Assembly (NCBI RefSeq): GCF_905163445.1
Contig: NC_053182.1
Coordinates: forward strand, 6,138,001-6,202,000
DNA from: Pararge aegeria
Lineage: Eukaryota > Arthropoda > Insecta > Lepidoptera > Nymphalidae
Direction of reading: 5' to 3'
Length of the DNA stretch: 64,000 bases
Both the position numbers and the translations under genes were made by a program. Shown here piece by piece: positions 12,230 to 24,783 of the stretch. The notes under the pieces are model-generated. The model was not told where the DNA came from. It saw nothing but the letters and a program-made list of their open reading frames with translations, and did no database searches. Position 1 is the first letter of the stretch; every line of letters begins with the position of its first letter.

Positions 12230-15200
12230 AAGATTTGCAAACTCGCATAGTCCTAGTCCTAGTAATGTTTCCGAGTATCGAAACATTATAACGTCAAAGT
12301 AAAATTTACCTAATGTCACTTAGTTTAGAGCAGCAAGTTGTGTATAATTTTAACAACGTTCCGCCGTGAGCGCTGGCTATAAAAGTATGGATGAATTTGA
12401 ACTTTAAAACAAGGACGACAAGTTCCATTTTTCTTTGATGTCGCGGTGTTTCGGTACTCGTAAACGACTTTACAATTGCGAGCGTGAAAATCATATACTA
12501 AGGGTAATGATAACCGGAGTGCACCTACACTTTATGACCTCGGAATGTAATTTTAAATGCTTTTATAGTTTGTTATTTTATAATTGACTCACAATAACCG
12601 CAAAACTATGTTAGGGTTGCTATTGTTATTCAATTACATATTTATCGACATTGATAACGTAACACACCATCGGTTCGACAGTTGTGTCGAACCTTGCGAC
12701 AGATAACTCTTAGATACTAAATAAAACAATTTGAATGCGGTATAGTATTAACTTTTTCACATTGTGAGAGGAGACCCGTGCCCTCTAGCAAGCCGGTCAT
12801 GTAACAGTACGACTGTCGTAAGAGATATTATATCAAAACTAGCATTATTTAAATACTAAGAAGTATGAAAATCAGTAGAGGGTAATTTTTGTTGGGAATC
12901 TTAATTAACATTGTTTGTAATTGTAACTATTACTATTTTCATATTTTGAATTTCAAATTGTGTGTGTCTCATAGGTATCATGATGTAAATTAGTAATAAA
13001 AACGCGTCGCGTCTTTTTATTATTTTGCGCCGATAAAAATATTCTATCCGAAAACTAAATGAAATCCATTGTCACCGTTAATTCGGAAAGTGAATAGGAA
13101 AGCATTAATAACGTTAATAGAAAAGCTTATAACGCAAGACGTTATTACTTTGCAGATTAAATTTGAAATTCCCGCTAACTCCATTTGTAACGCACGTTTC
13201 AACAACATATACCATAAAATCCATCATTAGAACTGCAACAGTATTGCAGTAAATGTATCCGTACGTTCAACGGCAGACGCAAACAATAATAAAGAGAACA
13301 ATATAGGGAATGATTTATTGACAGTTAGCCAGCGGCGCCCGTAGAGCAATTTACACTGCCGCAAAAAGTGACCGGAGCAAACAGCGTATGATCACCAGTG
13401 AGATTACCGTTTGCATTCTCTAGAAGCGTTACTTCTTAATGACTTACATTCACTTTATTTTTCATTATGCGTAGCAACAAAAAGCTTTATAGTTACTATA
13501 CAAACTTAACCGTACTATAAGTGCGCAAAAAAACATCAGATAGCTCAACTGTAATGTTACAAATTAAAGTACCGTTTACATTCTTTATAAGTGGTATAAC
13601 AGATCAATGGACTGGCTACTGTGTTACATTCATTTCACTTAAGAGAGATTCACATTACAGCTCTAACCAAATTGTAGTGCTAATCGAACAAATTGTACCT
13701 GAATCAATGGAAGACCCGTGGATACTCGACAATTGGCTTTTTATGTTTTAATTATTTTATCAGTAACTGGGTAAACGGATATCATGAAAAACTTATGATT
13801 ATATATTTTTAATTGTACAATGTTCTAATAATCGTTTCAACGACAATTATCTAGTAAAGGAACTAATGAAACTCACTTAGAAAGCAAACTCGATAAGAAA
13901 ACAAATTGGGCCACATCGATCTCGCCTCGATGTGCTAATAAAGCAATTGTCTGGTAAAGTGTGTCAGCGTGAAATCAAAAGCCATTTCATTAGAGATGAG
14001 AAGGCATCCGATAACGAAACCATTAGCGCCATAATTGGCAGACTATACATCGAAAGATCGAAAAGATCCAACAACGATAGACATCTATCTCGAATATATA
14101 GATAGACGTCACGATTCGACACTACCAAACACGCATATCAGCTAAATGCTTAGAAATATCGAAGTGGTAAGGGACATGATTAACAAGTTATTTCAAACAA
14201 TTAATAAACTGTTGTCAATTGTCAAATGTTAACCTTGTATCTGCTCAAAGGCATGACACGGTATTATCATAAAGTATATCCAGATAGTGCTCTACTACTG
14301 CCGATAGCCCGGAGACATTTGCTTACAATATCGCTAGGTTTATAAAGTGAAACAATTTTATTAGTTCATGACTTAAAAATAATTATTGTTTTCAGAGTTG
14401 CTACCGAATATAAAACTTATATAAAAAGAGCTTAGTAGAGTTTGTTATAGTTGCTAATAACAATATTTAATATTCTTACAACTGACGAGAAGTCGGATGT
14501 TTTGATAAAGACGAATGATTAACAGCTTTATTATTATTATAGTACGAGTCGCACGAGTCGCAGGATACGTTTCTTAAAACGTACATTGGCAACAATTGTT
14601 TTCAATTATTCATACACAAGCGTAAAATTAAATTAATTTAATGCTTTGGTCACTTTCAGTTTCTATGCTCAACGCAGTAATGGAATATAGGAGTAAAAGT
14701 CAGTTTTCCTTGCAAACGGAACAAAGATAATTAACTTTCTAGGTATTCATTCGCTGCGCCGCCGTAGACTAAGCCTAAAAGGGTATATTCAATTTGTGGT
14801 GACTCCAATATTAAATTAATGATATTAGGCTTCTATGGAAGAAAATTTGAAGACATAGACATATAGTTATATCAGTAATTGTGACTAATTATTAAAAAAT
14901 ATGGGTTTATGTAAGCGATATGGCGTATCGAAGCTCGTCATGGAGCTCGTATTAAACAGGCGACATTAATCCGGAACATTATTGATTGCTTCTACATAAA
15001 TAATGCGATTATAGTACAAGTAAGAGATGGGGAAGGGTTGGTTTTAATATGCGTATTCGTATGCGTGGGGATAAATGGGTTCTATTTACCCAGCTTGTTG
15101 AGAGCTTTTCCTTAGACTGTGGCGCATTTGGGACCCTCGTAGCTTTAGTTTGCAGTTAACGAACGCAGTTATAATATCAATTCACATCACAATTATGCAT

Positions 15201-15375
15201 TAATAAAAATTTCGATAATACCTTTTTAATGAGGACGAAACTGATGAGAGAAGTGTATAATGATAACATACATTGTTCGCAGATTTTGAAATTCAGTTAT
15301 TTCCTGAGAAGCTGATTTCCCGAAAATTAATACGCGTAGTATTTCTGTTTAGCTTGAGAGTATAGCTTGAAAGTA
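12230..15375. other. gene-free stretch with repeat scraps
   Basis: A scrap near 12768-12815 (GTGAGAGGAGACCCGTGCCC) belongs to a common lepidopteran LINE 3'-end repeat. A 9-bp-stem hairpin lies at 12670-12691 (GGTTCGACA and its complement). No gene is visible. Confidence 0.45.
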
Positions 15376-15560
15376 GCCTAGTCATCATCATCATCATCAT
15401 ATTAACCGATAGACGTGCACTGCTGGACATAGGTCTTTTGTAGGGAGTTCCAAATTCCACAGTTTTGCGCCGCTTGGATCCAGCGGCTACCTGCGACGCG
15501 CTTAATGTCGTCTGCCCACCTCGTTGGAGGTCGACCAACGCTGCGCTTCCGGCTAAATTT
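15376..15560 (-). mobile_element. 5'-truncated RTE-type LINE, 3' end only
   Basis: The minus strand encodes the conserved C-terminus of RTE-clade ORF2 (GRPPTRWADDIKRVAGSRW, then YVQQCTSIG before the stop). It is followed by a 3' tail of ATG triplets (ATGATGATGATGATGATG), the usual tail of this family in moths. Only about 45 codons survive, so the element is a dead-on-arrival fragment with no catalytic domain. Confidence 0.75.
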
Positions 15561-16574
15561 TCTGATACAAATAGAAAGAGTATCCAGAAAACAAAAGAAA
15601 ACGTTTTTAGTTTTTTGTTTGTAAAACAAAATATACCAACATCACCATTTTTAATTGGAAAGAAAACAGGAAGTTTATCGAATCCTTAAGGGAAAATTTT
15701 TTCAAAATCTATATCCTTTCTCAGTACAATTCTGATATTGTATTCCTTAATATGCAATAAGAAAAACATTATCATAATTTTGTTTCGTTCTCTCGTTGTA
15801 TATTCTTTATTTGTCCCGTCAGGCAGTCAGACACGGCACTATTTTTTAGGTACAAAAGAAAAACGAGTGTTTTGTTTTACGCCTATTTCATTAAAAACTA
15901 CTGTATAATATGTCGTTCTTAGCGGAACCAATTATATTTCATAGAGCACTTTATGAAGTAGGTACTTTGGATGTCAACAACGGTGTTGTTTGCGTACCTA
16001 CGAAGGGTTGAAATGTAAAACTAAAACGACCTCGCGCTTAAAAAGGGCAATTCATGCAGTTCATGGAGCGCATGCACCGTTATTAATGTCGAAACATTTG
16101 TAACTATCTTAGTATCTGCACTGTGTTTATGATAAATCGGGTCTCATATAACAGTCGACTTCGTGGCCGGAGTTCCAAAGTGTCAGCTCGAGTAACTGAT
16201 GATATATTTAGCCTCATACGAATCTGTCATTATTTCTCTCTCGGCTTTTATAGACGATAAGGGGTTTCATAATAACAGCTTTGTTTCGAAACACTACAAG
16301 TCTATTAAGAAAACAATTGAAAGCAATGTTGTAGTAAGATATGAAAGGGTACGTTTATTGTATAGTAGTCGATGGATTTGTACTTCTATTAAAATTTAGT
16401 ACCTAGTCTTAAAATGACTTTAAATTATTTTAACTTTTGTTTATTTAAGATTACACACATAAAAAATTGGAACTATTTGTTAAAGTTGCAGTAAAATAGG
16501 CGTAAAAACACTTTATATTAAGTGTTGTTAAAGATGAATGGCTTTTCAGAATCCTTACTTATATATGCGTACAT
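15561..16574. other. gene-free stretch
   Basis: AT-rich sequence. A 66-codon open frame at 16199-16399 begins at a GTG or other non-ATG context and resembles nothing known to me. Confidence 0.4.
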
Positions 16575-16772
16575 ATTATATATGCGTAAAACAGTTTGTT
16601 TGTTAATCCTTCCTTCGCGCTCTAATTAAGCAACCAATCGTCTTGATTTGTGGCATAAAGTTAGTTGAAAGGACTGTGAGTAACTTACGCTTTTTATCCC
16701 AGAAAAACGAACGGTTCTTGAATGTTAAATAACCGTATTAAACGCGGACAAAGAACGCGGGGAACAGCTAGT
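16575..16772 (+). mobile_element. Helitron-like non-autonomous element (Lep1-type)
   Basis: Sister copy of the element at 1349-1527: the same order of CCTTCCTTCGCGCTCT, GGCATAAAGTTAGTTGAAAG and TTTTTATCCCAGAAAAACG blocks. It ends with ACGCGGACAAAGAACGCGGG and AACAGCTAGT at 16772. The terminal CTAGT and the preceding GC-rich hairpin are typical of Helitron 3' ends. Confidence 0.65.
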
Positions 16773-17814
16773 AAACAATATGTTTGGTATTCCAAAAGTG
16801 AGCCTTATTTATAGCGCTGTGTAACATTTATAAAATTAACATAATTAATGTTAAAATGCAACAACGAGTGGGTAGGTACGTAAGAATCATCATAATACGC
16901 AACGCATGATCGCTTGCAATTGGCATTGACATTGAAAAGCATAATAATTTTTATTGTGTTGTGTACCTATGTAGGTTATTATAATATTATGTAATTACAT
17001 TTGAATAGGTACCATTAAAACGACCTTACGCCGACTTAAAAGCAGTAATATTCATTTAACAGTGTGTAATACTTGGTTGCTAATAATTTTGTTACACAAT
17101 GTTTACCATCATGCTAATACGATGTTTTTTTAGTATTAACTTAAAGTGCAATTATAGATATAATGTGGAAATATCTATCCGTGTACTACATAAGTGATAC
17201 TATTATGAAAATATTTAGATTCCTTTTAAACTGCATTATCACGTCATCTGGCGAGATCGCATTCAAGCGCTAACTTGTAATTGAATACAATGTTTTGGTT
17301 ATACCAATCAATTAAAATATCATTTAAAATGACGTTGTACGTATATATGCTGATTCAGTAAACTTTTGTATTATTAACAATACAAAATATTTGTTTTTAA
17401 TTGATATAGCACAGGGCCAAAAGATACCTACTTCTCAACTACTTCCGAAGAATTTAATTACGGTTTAAGATACGAGTAAAGATTTTATTTACCATTTTAC
17501 TCATTCCATAACCTAAGTTGGCATCTATTTATTTATTTGATTATTTGCGCTCCTCGCGTTCTTAACTCAGTCTTTAATGACCCCGACATATAGGAATATG
17601 AATAGTATGTGTACGACGCAACTCGCAATCCGCAAATTAATGAATACCTTACATTTTAGGTTATACCTACGTCGCTGAAATGTTACTTTCTTTTACCAGG
17701 TGCCTACCCCCCTAAAGTCTACGTTTTGTAAACTTTTAAAGTATTTTTAAAAATATTCTGGTCTTAAACAACCCAATACCGTTCCACTAGTGAGTCCTTT
17801 CAGAATAAGAAGGG
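16773..17814. other. gene-free stretch
   Basis: AT-rich; nothing recognised. Confidence 0.4.
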
Positions 17815-17960
17815 TGTAGTTCATAGTCCACCACTCTACCTAAGTGCGGATTGGTAGACTTCACAGGCCTTTAAGAACATTATGTAGAACCCTCGGGGAT
17901 GCAGGGTTCCTCGTTATTTTGTCCTTCCCGGTTAGAGCAAGGGACGGGGATCAATCTCGG
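17815..17960 (+). repeat. lepidopteran interspersed repeat fragment
   Basis: It contains, in order, GTGCGGATTGGTAGACTTCA, AGAACATTATGTAGAACCCT and ATGCAGGGTTCCTC followed by a cytosine-rich stretch. This is the layout of a dispersed moth repeat (probably the 3' part of a LINE or a SINE). Borders are approximate. A further scrap of the GAGGAGAC-GTGCCC repeat sits at about 18535-18575. Confidence 0.5.
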
Positions 17961-20379
17961 CTATCACTGCTACCACTAGTCAATTAAAAATACCAAGTAA
18001 TGTAAGTTCCAAGATTGACCATAGTCCAGCACCAAAGTTAAGGAATCTGTAATCCAATACCCACTGGTACGTATAACTGTCTAACGTAGTTAATATGCAT
18101 ATCTAGATACTCGTAGCATTGTAGATCAAGCAATTGTTCGTAACAAGTTGGGAGGACTCAAACAAGAGATTTCCTTGTTTTATTGAAAGTGGTGTTTCCC
18201 CTTGTCACGTCGAGTGTCTAGTACAAGACGGGAGAACAATGTGTTGGAATTTTCAGTGGAATGTGCACGGGAGAATTCATTCAGTTTCTGGAAACTGTTT
18301 ATAGGGCGGAATTGTCCTTGAGTTTATTATGGCTTTCAATTGAAATTAAAATCATTTATTTCGAGAATGCCTATTGGAAACATTTTAAAAACGTCAACTA
18401 AGCCTGCCTAGTAACTCTACCACAGTTTCAAAAGGCAGATTCTAATGAGAAGAAGCCGTCCAAGAATCCAGTCCAGTATTTTTTTCCCCAAAATCATTTC
18501 ACAATTTAACAATCTTTTTCACCCTTTTCACTGTAGGAGGAGACATGTGCCCTGTATTGAGCCGGTTGACATGATGTCTAGTATAGTTATCTGTTACGGT
18601 TAATTAATATTGTTTACTATTACACTAAACGGGGAAACGTGTTAACTCAACAAACCATTAAACTAATAAAGGTGACCAGGGAACTAACAATAAAGGTCTA
18701 TCAAGACAGTTAATAAAGTAACTCCAGCAAATGTAATTAATTTCCTACTTATCATACAACTGGTCCACCTACGTGAATGCCTCGTACACATCTAATAATC
18801 TTTCAATGCCAAGATAACCTTTGGCTTTGAAATACTAAAGTCATTTTATTTTTAACGTTCATGACCTAAAAAGGCACGGCTTATGACTTTTTTTTTGCCA
18901 CGCATTCCGTAACGAGTCGTTTTAATATAATCAAAATTAAATTGCCCTTGTATCCTTCGCACAGTCCACGGCCATGGGTAGGCTTACATCACTAACATAT
19001 TACATAATGAGTAGGTACATTTAATTATTTATTTAAAAATAACGGAACATGCAGGATGTTCCGTTATTTTCAACGAGATACAAAGTACAAAGTACTATCC
19101 CTATCAGAATTGAAAGGATCAGCCTCCTTCCTTTTATTAGAGAGATTCAGAGTTATGATCTATGGCCACAGCATAGGTTGGTGGGCTTTATCGTTTTTTA
19201 TCGATACGTACTACGACAGGGGGTGGATGGATAATGCCAAATTTTTACTTCAGGATTTGCTTGGGAACTAAATTCGAAGGAATAAAACCTTATGAGTTGT
19301 CTAGTACAAAATAATTACGACTAGAAAATTTCCCTACATACCCGTTTTATCTATAATTATTTTTATTATTTTATCCGTTTACATTAAATATTCACAAATG
19401 TTCGTTACACATTACGTCATATCTACGAATAGTTAACGTGTTCTTCTACGGGCAGTATTTTATGGCGTCAGTGCTGTCTATTGGCTATCTCAAAAGCAAT
19501 AATTCATATCTTGATCAAACAGCGAATGGGGCTTTAGGATTTGTGTCGGAGTAACCGGGCCGTGTCAAACCCCAATTGAACTATTAAATAGAATTAAATC
19601 CATTGCCTACATTGATGAATTATTACTTATCATGATTTATGGGGCAGAACTTTCAAGTTTTCATACCTATAGTCAATACAGATGTTCAATAGATAGGTCT
19701 ATTCTCATTTTATATATAACCGAATAACACCGGAAGAAAGCGTAAGAATTCGTAAGTTCAGACGGTGCATTTAAAGCGCAGACGACGGTGTAAACACCTT
19801 CTGATATGACACCGTAATTCAGTCGAAGCTGAGTCATTGCAGTGTTTTACAAATTCAGGCCCGCATTTGATACAATAACGCTAACGTCCATACGCTATAA
19901 CAGACACGCTGTGGTCACGCATATTTTGTACATAATACATATACGTTGTAATGCGTACAATTATTTCTATGTTTGTGTTGTACGCATTTTTGTGTCAATA
20001 GCAATGCAACAACCTGCTGCTTAAATCTCCACGGAGATGTAAACGAGCGTTGGTGTCGTGCGTTGTCTGCGTTTGAAAATTCGCCGTGTGCAATAAGCTC
20101 TTAAATTGATAACAACAAGGGCAATGCGGATGGTAACAATAACAGAAAGCTATAAAATATTAATATAAATAATAGAGCTTATTAAAATACCAACACACCT
20201 ACACACATATTAGACACTGCTCTACTTGTGTCAATTAGGATTATCATAAGCTTCAAGCAATGAAAAATACAAAGCATAATGTATAGAGTATTGAATAAAT
20301 AGCATTGCCGAGACCAAGATCGTTTAATGTCGAAAATAGATTCACTTATAGTCGAACGTAATAATTGAAACCGGTTTTT
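17961..20379. other. gene-free stretch with one short hairpin
   Basis: Includes a perfect 15-bp-stem hairpin (19036-19050 with 19056-19070, loop GCAGG). A somewhat CpG-richer patch at 19740-19850 and 20020-20090 has no identifiable function. No gene is visible. Confidence 0.45.
19036..19070. repeat. perfect 15-bp-stem hairpin
   Basis: AAAATAACGGAACAT (19036-19050) is matched exactly by its reverse complement at 19056-19070, with a 5-nt loop. The flanks are unrelated to any repeat family I recognise. Confidence 0.85.
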
Positions 20380-20646
20380 TTATTTGATATTGAATGTTAA
20401 ACAATCAACAAAGGTTCTGTAAAATTTTCCATCCGAAAAAATAAGTATAAATTGGTCGAACGTTCTATTAACTCGAGGATCTATGCGAATCTCAGTCTTA
20501 CCCTCTTGATTTACGCTAGATGGCTTAGGGTAGATAAGGAGCGGAATTTGGGTGTAGACCTTTTTGTTACTACAAAAAATAAATGAGCTTTTCAAACAGT
20601 CTTTCAATAAATTACAAACCAGTGCCTGTACAGTAAATTGTAACAA
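20380..20646 (-). other. orphan 88-codon open reading frame
   Basis: A minus-strand frame ends in TAA at 20380 and is open back to a TTG at 20646; no ATG begins it. The part with EGKTEIRIDPRVNRTFDQF and FSDGKFYRTFVD looks more protein-like than neighbouring random frames. No family recognised, no splice borders assigned. It could be a relic exon or a viral/transposon fragment. Confidence 0.2.
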
Positions 20647-22764
20647 AGTTAAAGTATTTGAGCGATGTCAAAACTGTTTGCTATCAGAGTTATACTTTAA
20701 TCTTATCCTTCTTATAATTTAAAAATTCTATTCGATGCTTTTTACTGTAAATTTTCTATTAAATTGTTAAGAAAATAATGAAAACACACTTCCAAATAGA
20801 AAATCTCTTTTCATTTTGCTAGTTTTTTTTACATTTTTAAACACACAACACTATAAAATTATGAAAATATAGTTTACATTATAAGAAAACTTAGTAAAAA
20901 TTGTCTAAATATGTTTTACAAAGAGCATATAAAATCAGCTCTCGGAATATCTTTTTAAATTACCTAAGTAACACAGTAAGTTTATTTCCAACTTCAAGAA
21001 ATATAACGGGTCCTTTTTAAAAGATCAAGTTTTTATAACCTTCAACAGTATGCAAGAAATAATATAAATATAGTTTTAAGGAGGTACTAGCTATGCCCGC
21101 GACTTAGCCTGCTGGTAAAACTAATTTAATCAACCTGGATGTTAAATATTTAAAAGCGAACCTTGCTCACTTACTTTGCAGTAGTGGATCCGGTCATGGT
21201 TTTTACATACTTATAAGTAAGGAGGTACTTATAACTTATAACTATACTATATAAATATACTTTAGCATTAATAATTATTATTCTCAGAATTAAATTTTTA
21301 GTTAATAAAAACTAACATTATACTTTCTGATTTAGTAATAAAATTATTTTAATATTAGGGTTGAAGAATCAATCCTTATAATGTAACTGTTTATTTGCAA
21401 CGGATAAACGGACTCCATTGCGTTGCTTAAGGTAATGACCAAATTTTCTTATCCAATTTCTTTTCTAAATGTTAAGCATTTGATAACAGTTATTCAATGT
21501 TCTCACGAAACCGTAGTACATGGAGGAATGAAAGTGGATGCATTAAATCGATTCGCTTGGCGCCTCGTTGTCCACCCCAGTTATTACCTGCACTGAAGCA
21601 ACATAAAACAACAAATAAAGTAGAGCCTTTTGAAGTATATTTCGACGGTTTAAGAATATCACATTCATTATAGCAGGCGTTGCGAATTTGTTTACATCTA
21701 TGTTTCAACTGTAACTATTGATTGACATCATAGGTATGAACTGTGAAAAATTCGAAGTCAGTTATATGATAATATCCGAAAAATAGAATAAAATCCGAAA
21801 GCATTAAACAGCAAAACGCAACCAACAAAGTAACCAACGCTACGCGACGCGATATACTACTCGTATTAAAGCTATTCTTAAAGAAATATATTATTGCTTA
21901 CAAAATCCGACTTAATGTATGCTAACTGAAAATAAAAACCCAGGCAAACTGTAAATGAGCATAGAACCATTTGTAATTATAGTCGTGAACGCGTAACGCG
22001 CTCGTGATTTTTAGAAACTTTTACGAAACTAATATTATCCCTAAAAAAAATTAAAGTAATAGAGAAATCAAAGATTCCATTCAAAGGGAATCAAGGATTA
22101 CGCTGTACAATGTGACAGCGTGATTTATTTAATAATTAATTAATGTAATTAGTTAGTGATAACGTATACAAAATTGTGTTCCTGTTACATCTTTTTTATC
22201 ATTTGCCTAGAAAATCTCTTTAATTCTGATTATAAGTTACTCAATATTATAGATGGCAAACCAAATAGAAGTCAGAATCGAATTCCAGACATTAGAAAGC
22301 CTGCCCTGTCCTGCACTATAGGTTCCAGAAAATATTCAGCACAGTAACCACAGCAGATTGTATATATGTATTATATAAACTGCCCTCCCTGTCGATTCCG
22401 GAACAGCGTTGTCCTAAAAACTTTTAGCATAGGATAATCGAATTTGAGTTTACGTTCCAATATGGTGCTAAATCTTATTTGGTATAGAAAGCCACACCCC
22501 ACTTAAAGGTGAAATGGCCTCGCTAACTTTGTCAAGAAAATTGAGTTTTACAGCGATCGTACCGCAGCTTGTTTACTTTATTTTGCCCTACATTCACAGT
22601 ATGAAGCAATTTAAAAAAATGGTATACATTACCGATTATAATGAAAAAATTCTTTAAACGAGTACCTATCATATTAAGGAGTTGAAAACCACCATGCCGG
22701 CAGATTTGCGTTGTGGTATAAAAAGTGCAAGATGGATCCCTGATTGAATATTTACAGGTCTAAT
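20647..22764. other. gene-free stretch
   Basis: AT-rich; no gene recognised. A tail of SINE-like sequence begins near 22680 (ACCACCATGCCGGCAGATTT). Confidence 0.4.
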
Positions 22765-22880
22765 GCCCTTTGGCAGTGGGGAATCACCAACCTACCGGCA
22801 AAGCCTTACCGCCATGCAGTTTAGCATTCCGTTCTAATGCCACTTGGAAATCAAACAGAGTTATGGCCCATTATTCAATA
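22765..22880 (+). mobile_element. SINE body fragment
   Basis: AACCTACCGGCAAAGCC, GCCATGCAGTTTAGCATTCC and AATGCCACTTGGAAATCAAA follow the same order as the body of the tRNA-derived SINE at 29.5 kb and of the inverted copies at 27.8 and 31.7 kb. The tRNA head is missing, so the copy is 5'-truncated. Confidence 0.55.
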
Positions 22881-23166
22881 TTAACTCTTCAAGGTTCCTC
22901 CGAAGCATCTTAAAAATCTTTGCTATTTTCTTCTGAATTTTCTTGATACACAATGTATATTGTTTAATGGAGCTAAATGTATTTTCAATTATATTCGATA
23001 TGGATATTTACGGAAAGAAAAGTTCTTGAGTATTTACTTTGGCTAAGAGCCAGTAGGTATCATGCTAAACTGATCACTGCAGTACTTCAGTTCAGCTTAT
23101 GTAAATCACTGCAATGGACACTTCGGCAAAAACTACAGATTCTTTTATATATTTTTTTTGTTACAG

Positions 23167-24751
23167 ATGACAATGATGAAGAAAACAAAACATTGTTCCA
23201 GTGGATGGTGGGTAGTGTTACTAACAGCCACATTAGCAGTGGGAGCTATAGCCGATGCTGGTGTGGGACTCTTTAACGCAAGACTTAAACAGATCGTCAC
23301 CTCCAGTACACTCAAATGGGCGAACTTGAGGAAAGAAGCCATGGAAAACTATGTCGTCGGGGCAGAATCACAACAAGGTATAAAATAAAACTCTCTATTA
23401 GAAACCAAAGAAAATAAACATAAGCAACTTATAAATTTATTTATGTCGGCCTTATTAATGGTCGTAGTATATAGTAGTATTTTTCAGGCAACGACCAAGT
23501 GTCAGAAACATGAGAGTTGCATAGGTTAACGCGATATTTATAAAATAATATGTAATTTATAAGAAAGTAAAAAAAATAATGACTGATCATATTTAATTTT
23601 TAGGTCCCATTTACTTGTGCAGAACTCGGCATGAAGGTGATATGCTTTTGGGTCAACTAAGACCTGACTACACATCCTGTGCTGTATCGGGAAGTAAAAG
23701 CTATGATATATTCGAAGTACTGGAAAATATTGAAAACGCTTCTCTTATAATATGGAGTTCCTGGTATAAATTTAACTCAAAACCAAGCGGTGGCGTTGTT
23801 GTCGAATCGTCCGTTGATTCCGTTTTCATAGGCCGAATAAAAGCAGATATGGGCTTTTCACATAATATTGGAAGAATCATCTATGAAAGCACAGTTGGTC
23901 ATTTAATTACATTCGATGAACAAAACACTGAGTTAGAAGAAAACAGCGGAGAGATTTTATTAGAAATTGAGCCTGTTAAGTACAAACTGGAAAATGTTGA
24001 ATTAGATTTAGCAACTCAGCACGAAAGACAAATGGATCCTCAAATATATGAAGAACGCATTTTAAGGAACGATGACGATGTTGCCGCCACTGTAACAACC
24101 GAAATAGAATATAAGTACAATTACACTTTATCTTGGAGTCACGGTCATGGCATCGCTATTGGTCTGAATACTACTATTGAAATGAGCGATGGAACAGTAT
24201 TTCCCCAAATAGAATGGGCCAATCCATTCAGTGAGGAAAGAAAAGAACTTTATAAGCTAGAAAAATATCTGGAACCGGGAACCGCATGCAATGTCACCTT
24301 GAGAGGCAACAACACTGACAGAGACGTGCAATACACCGCAAAATTAATAACGTACTATAAAGACAATAACTCGCGATCAAGACAAATGCGAGGGGAGAGG
24401 ATCGAAAATACAGTAGAAGTTGAAGCTATATATGGCGAAATCTATTACACTGTCAACAATACGGTTGTGCCAACTACTACCACCACTACTACAACCACTA
24501 CTACAACTACAACAACGACTCCAGCGCCCACTCAAGCACCGTCATCTTTGGAAAAGGAGGACGTTGGTATGATAATGGATAGCAATGATATATTGGTAGA
24601 CAACAGTGAGGGTATGGTAAAAGCCCCTCCCATGAAAGAAGACATAAATCGTTCTGTAGTCGGAGGTCTTGGTAGCAAGCCGGAAAATGGTGCCAATACC
24701 AGGATTATTTGCTTCACATTGTTTGTGCCGATAATTGCCCTTCTTCTATAA
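23167..24751 (+). CDS. uzip: secreted, probably GPI-anchored DM9/aerolysin-like protein, candidate unzipped orthologue
   Basis: Two coding exons, 23167-23377 and 23604-24751 (donor CAAG|GTATAA, acceptor TTTTTAG|GTCCC, phase 1), give 452 residues; Drosophila Unzipped is of similar length. The ATG follows an acceptor (TTTGTTACAG), so a 5' non-coding exon lies upstream. Residues 1-27 form a signal peptide with hydrophobic core WWVVLLTATLAVGAIA. Residues 72-100 resemble a DM9 (DUF3421) unit (PIYLCRTRHEGDMLLGQLRP). Residues about 230-300 are Thr/Tyr-rich alternating strands (TVTTEIEYKYNYTLSW) like the beta-pore region of aerolysin/natterin relatives. A run of about 16 threonines (360-375) leads to a hydrophobic C-terminus (IICFTLFVPIIALLL), the layout of a GPI signal. 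Unzipped is known as a glial/axonal surface adhesion molecule. The uzip name is an inference from domain order; the pair of domains also occurs in other natterin-like proteins. Confidence 0.6.
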
Positions 24752-24777
24752 ATTTATCCATTATAGCTTACCTTGTA

Positions 24778-24783
24778 AATAAA
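24778..24783 (+). terminator. polyadenylation signal AATAAA
   Basis: Canonical AATAAA 27 bases after the stop codon of the uzip-like gene. Confidence 0.75.

Noticed and set aside
22977..23276. 99-codon plus frame overlapping the start of the uzip-like gene
   Set aside because: It starts from TTG-like codons, runs through the splice acceptor and out of frame with the signal peptide.
24471..24522. ACT/ACA triplet run as a microsatellite
   Set aside because: It is in frame and codes for the poly-Thr spacer of the uzip-like protein, so it is described as part of the gene.
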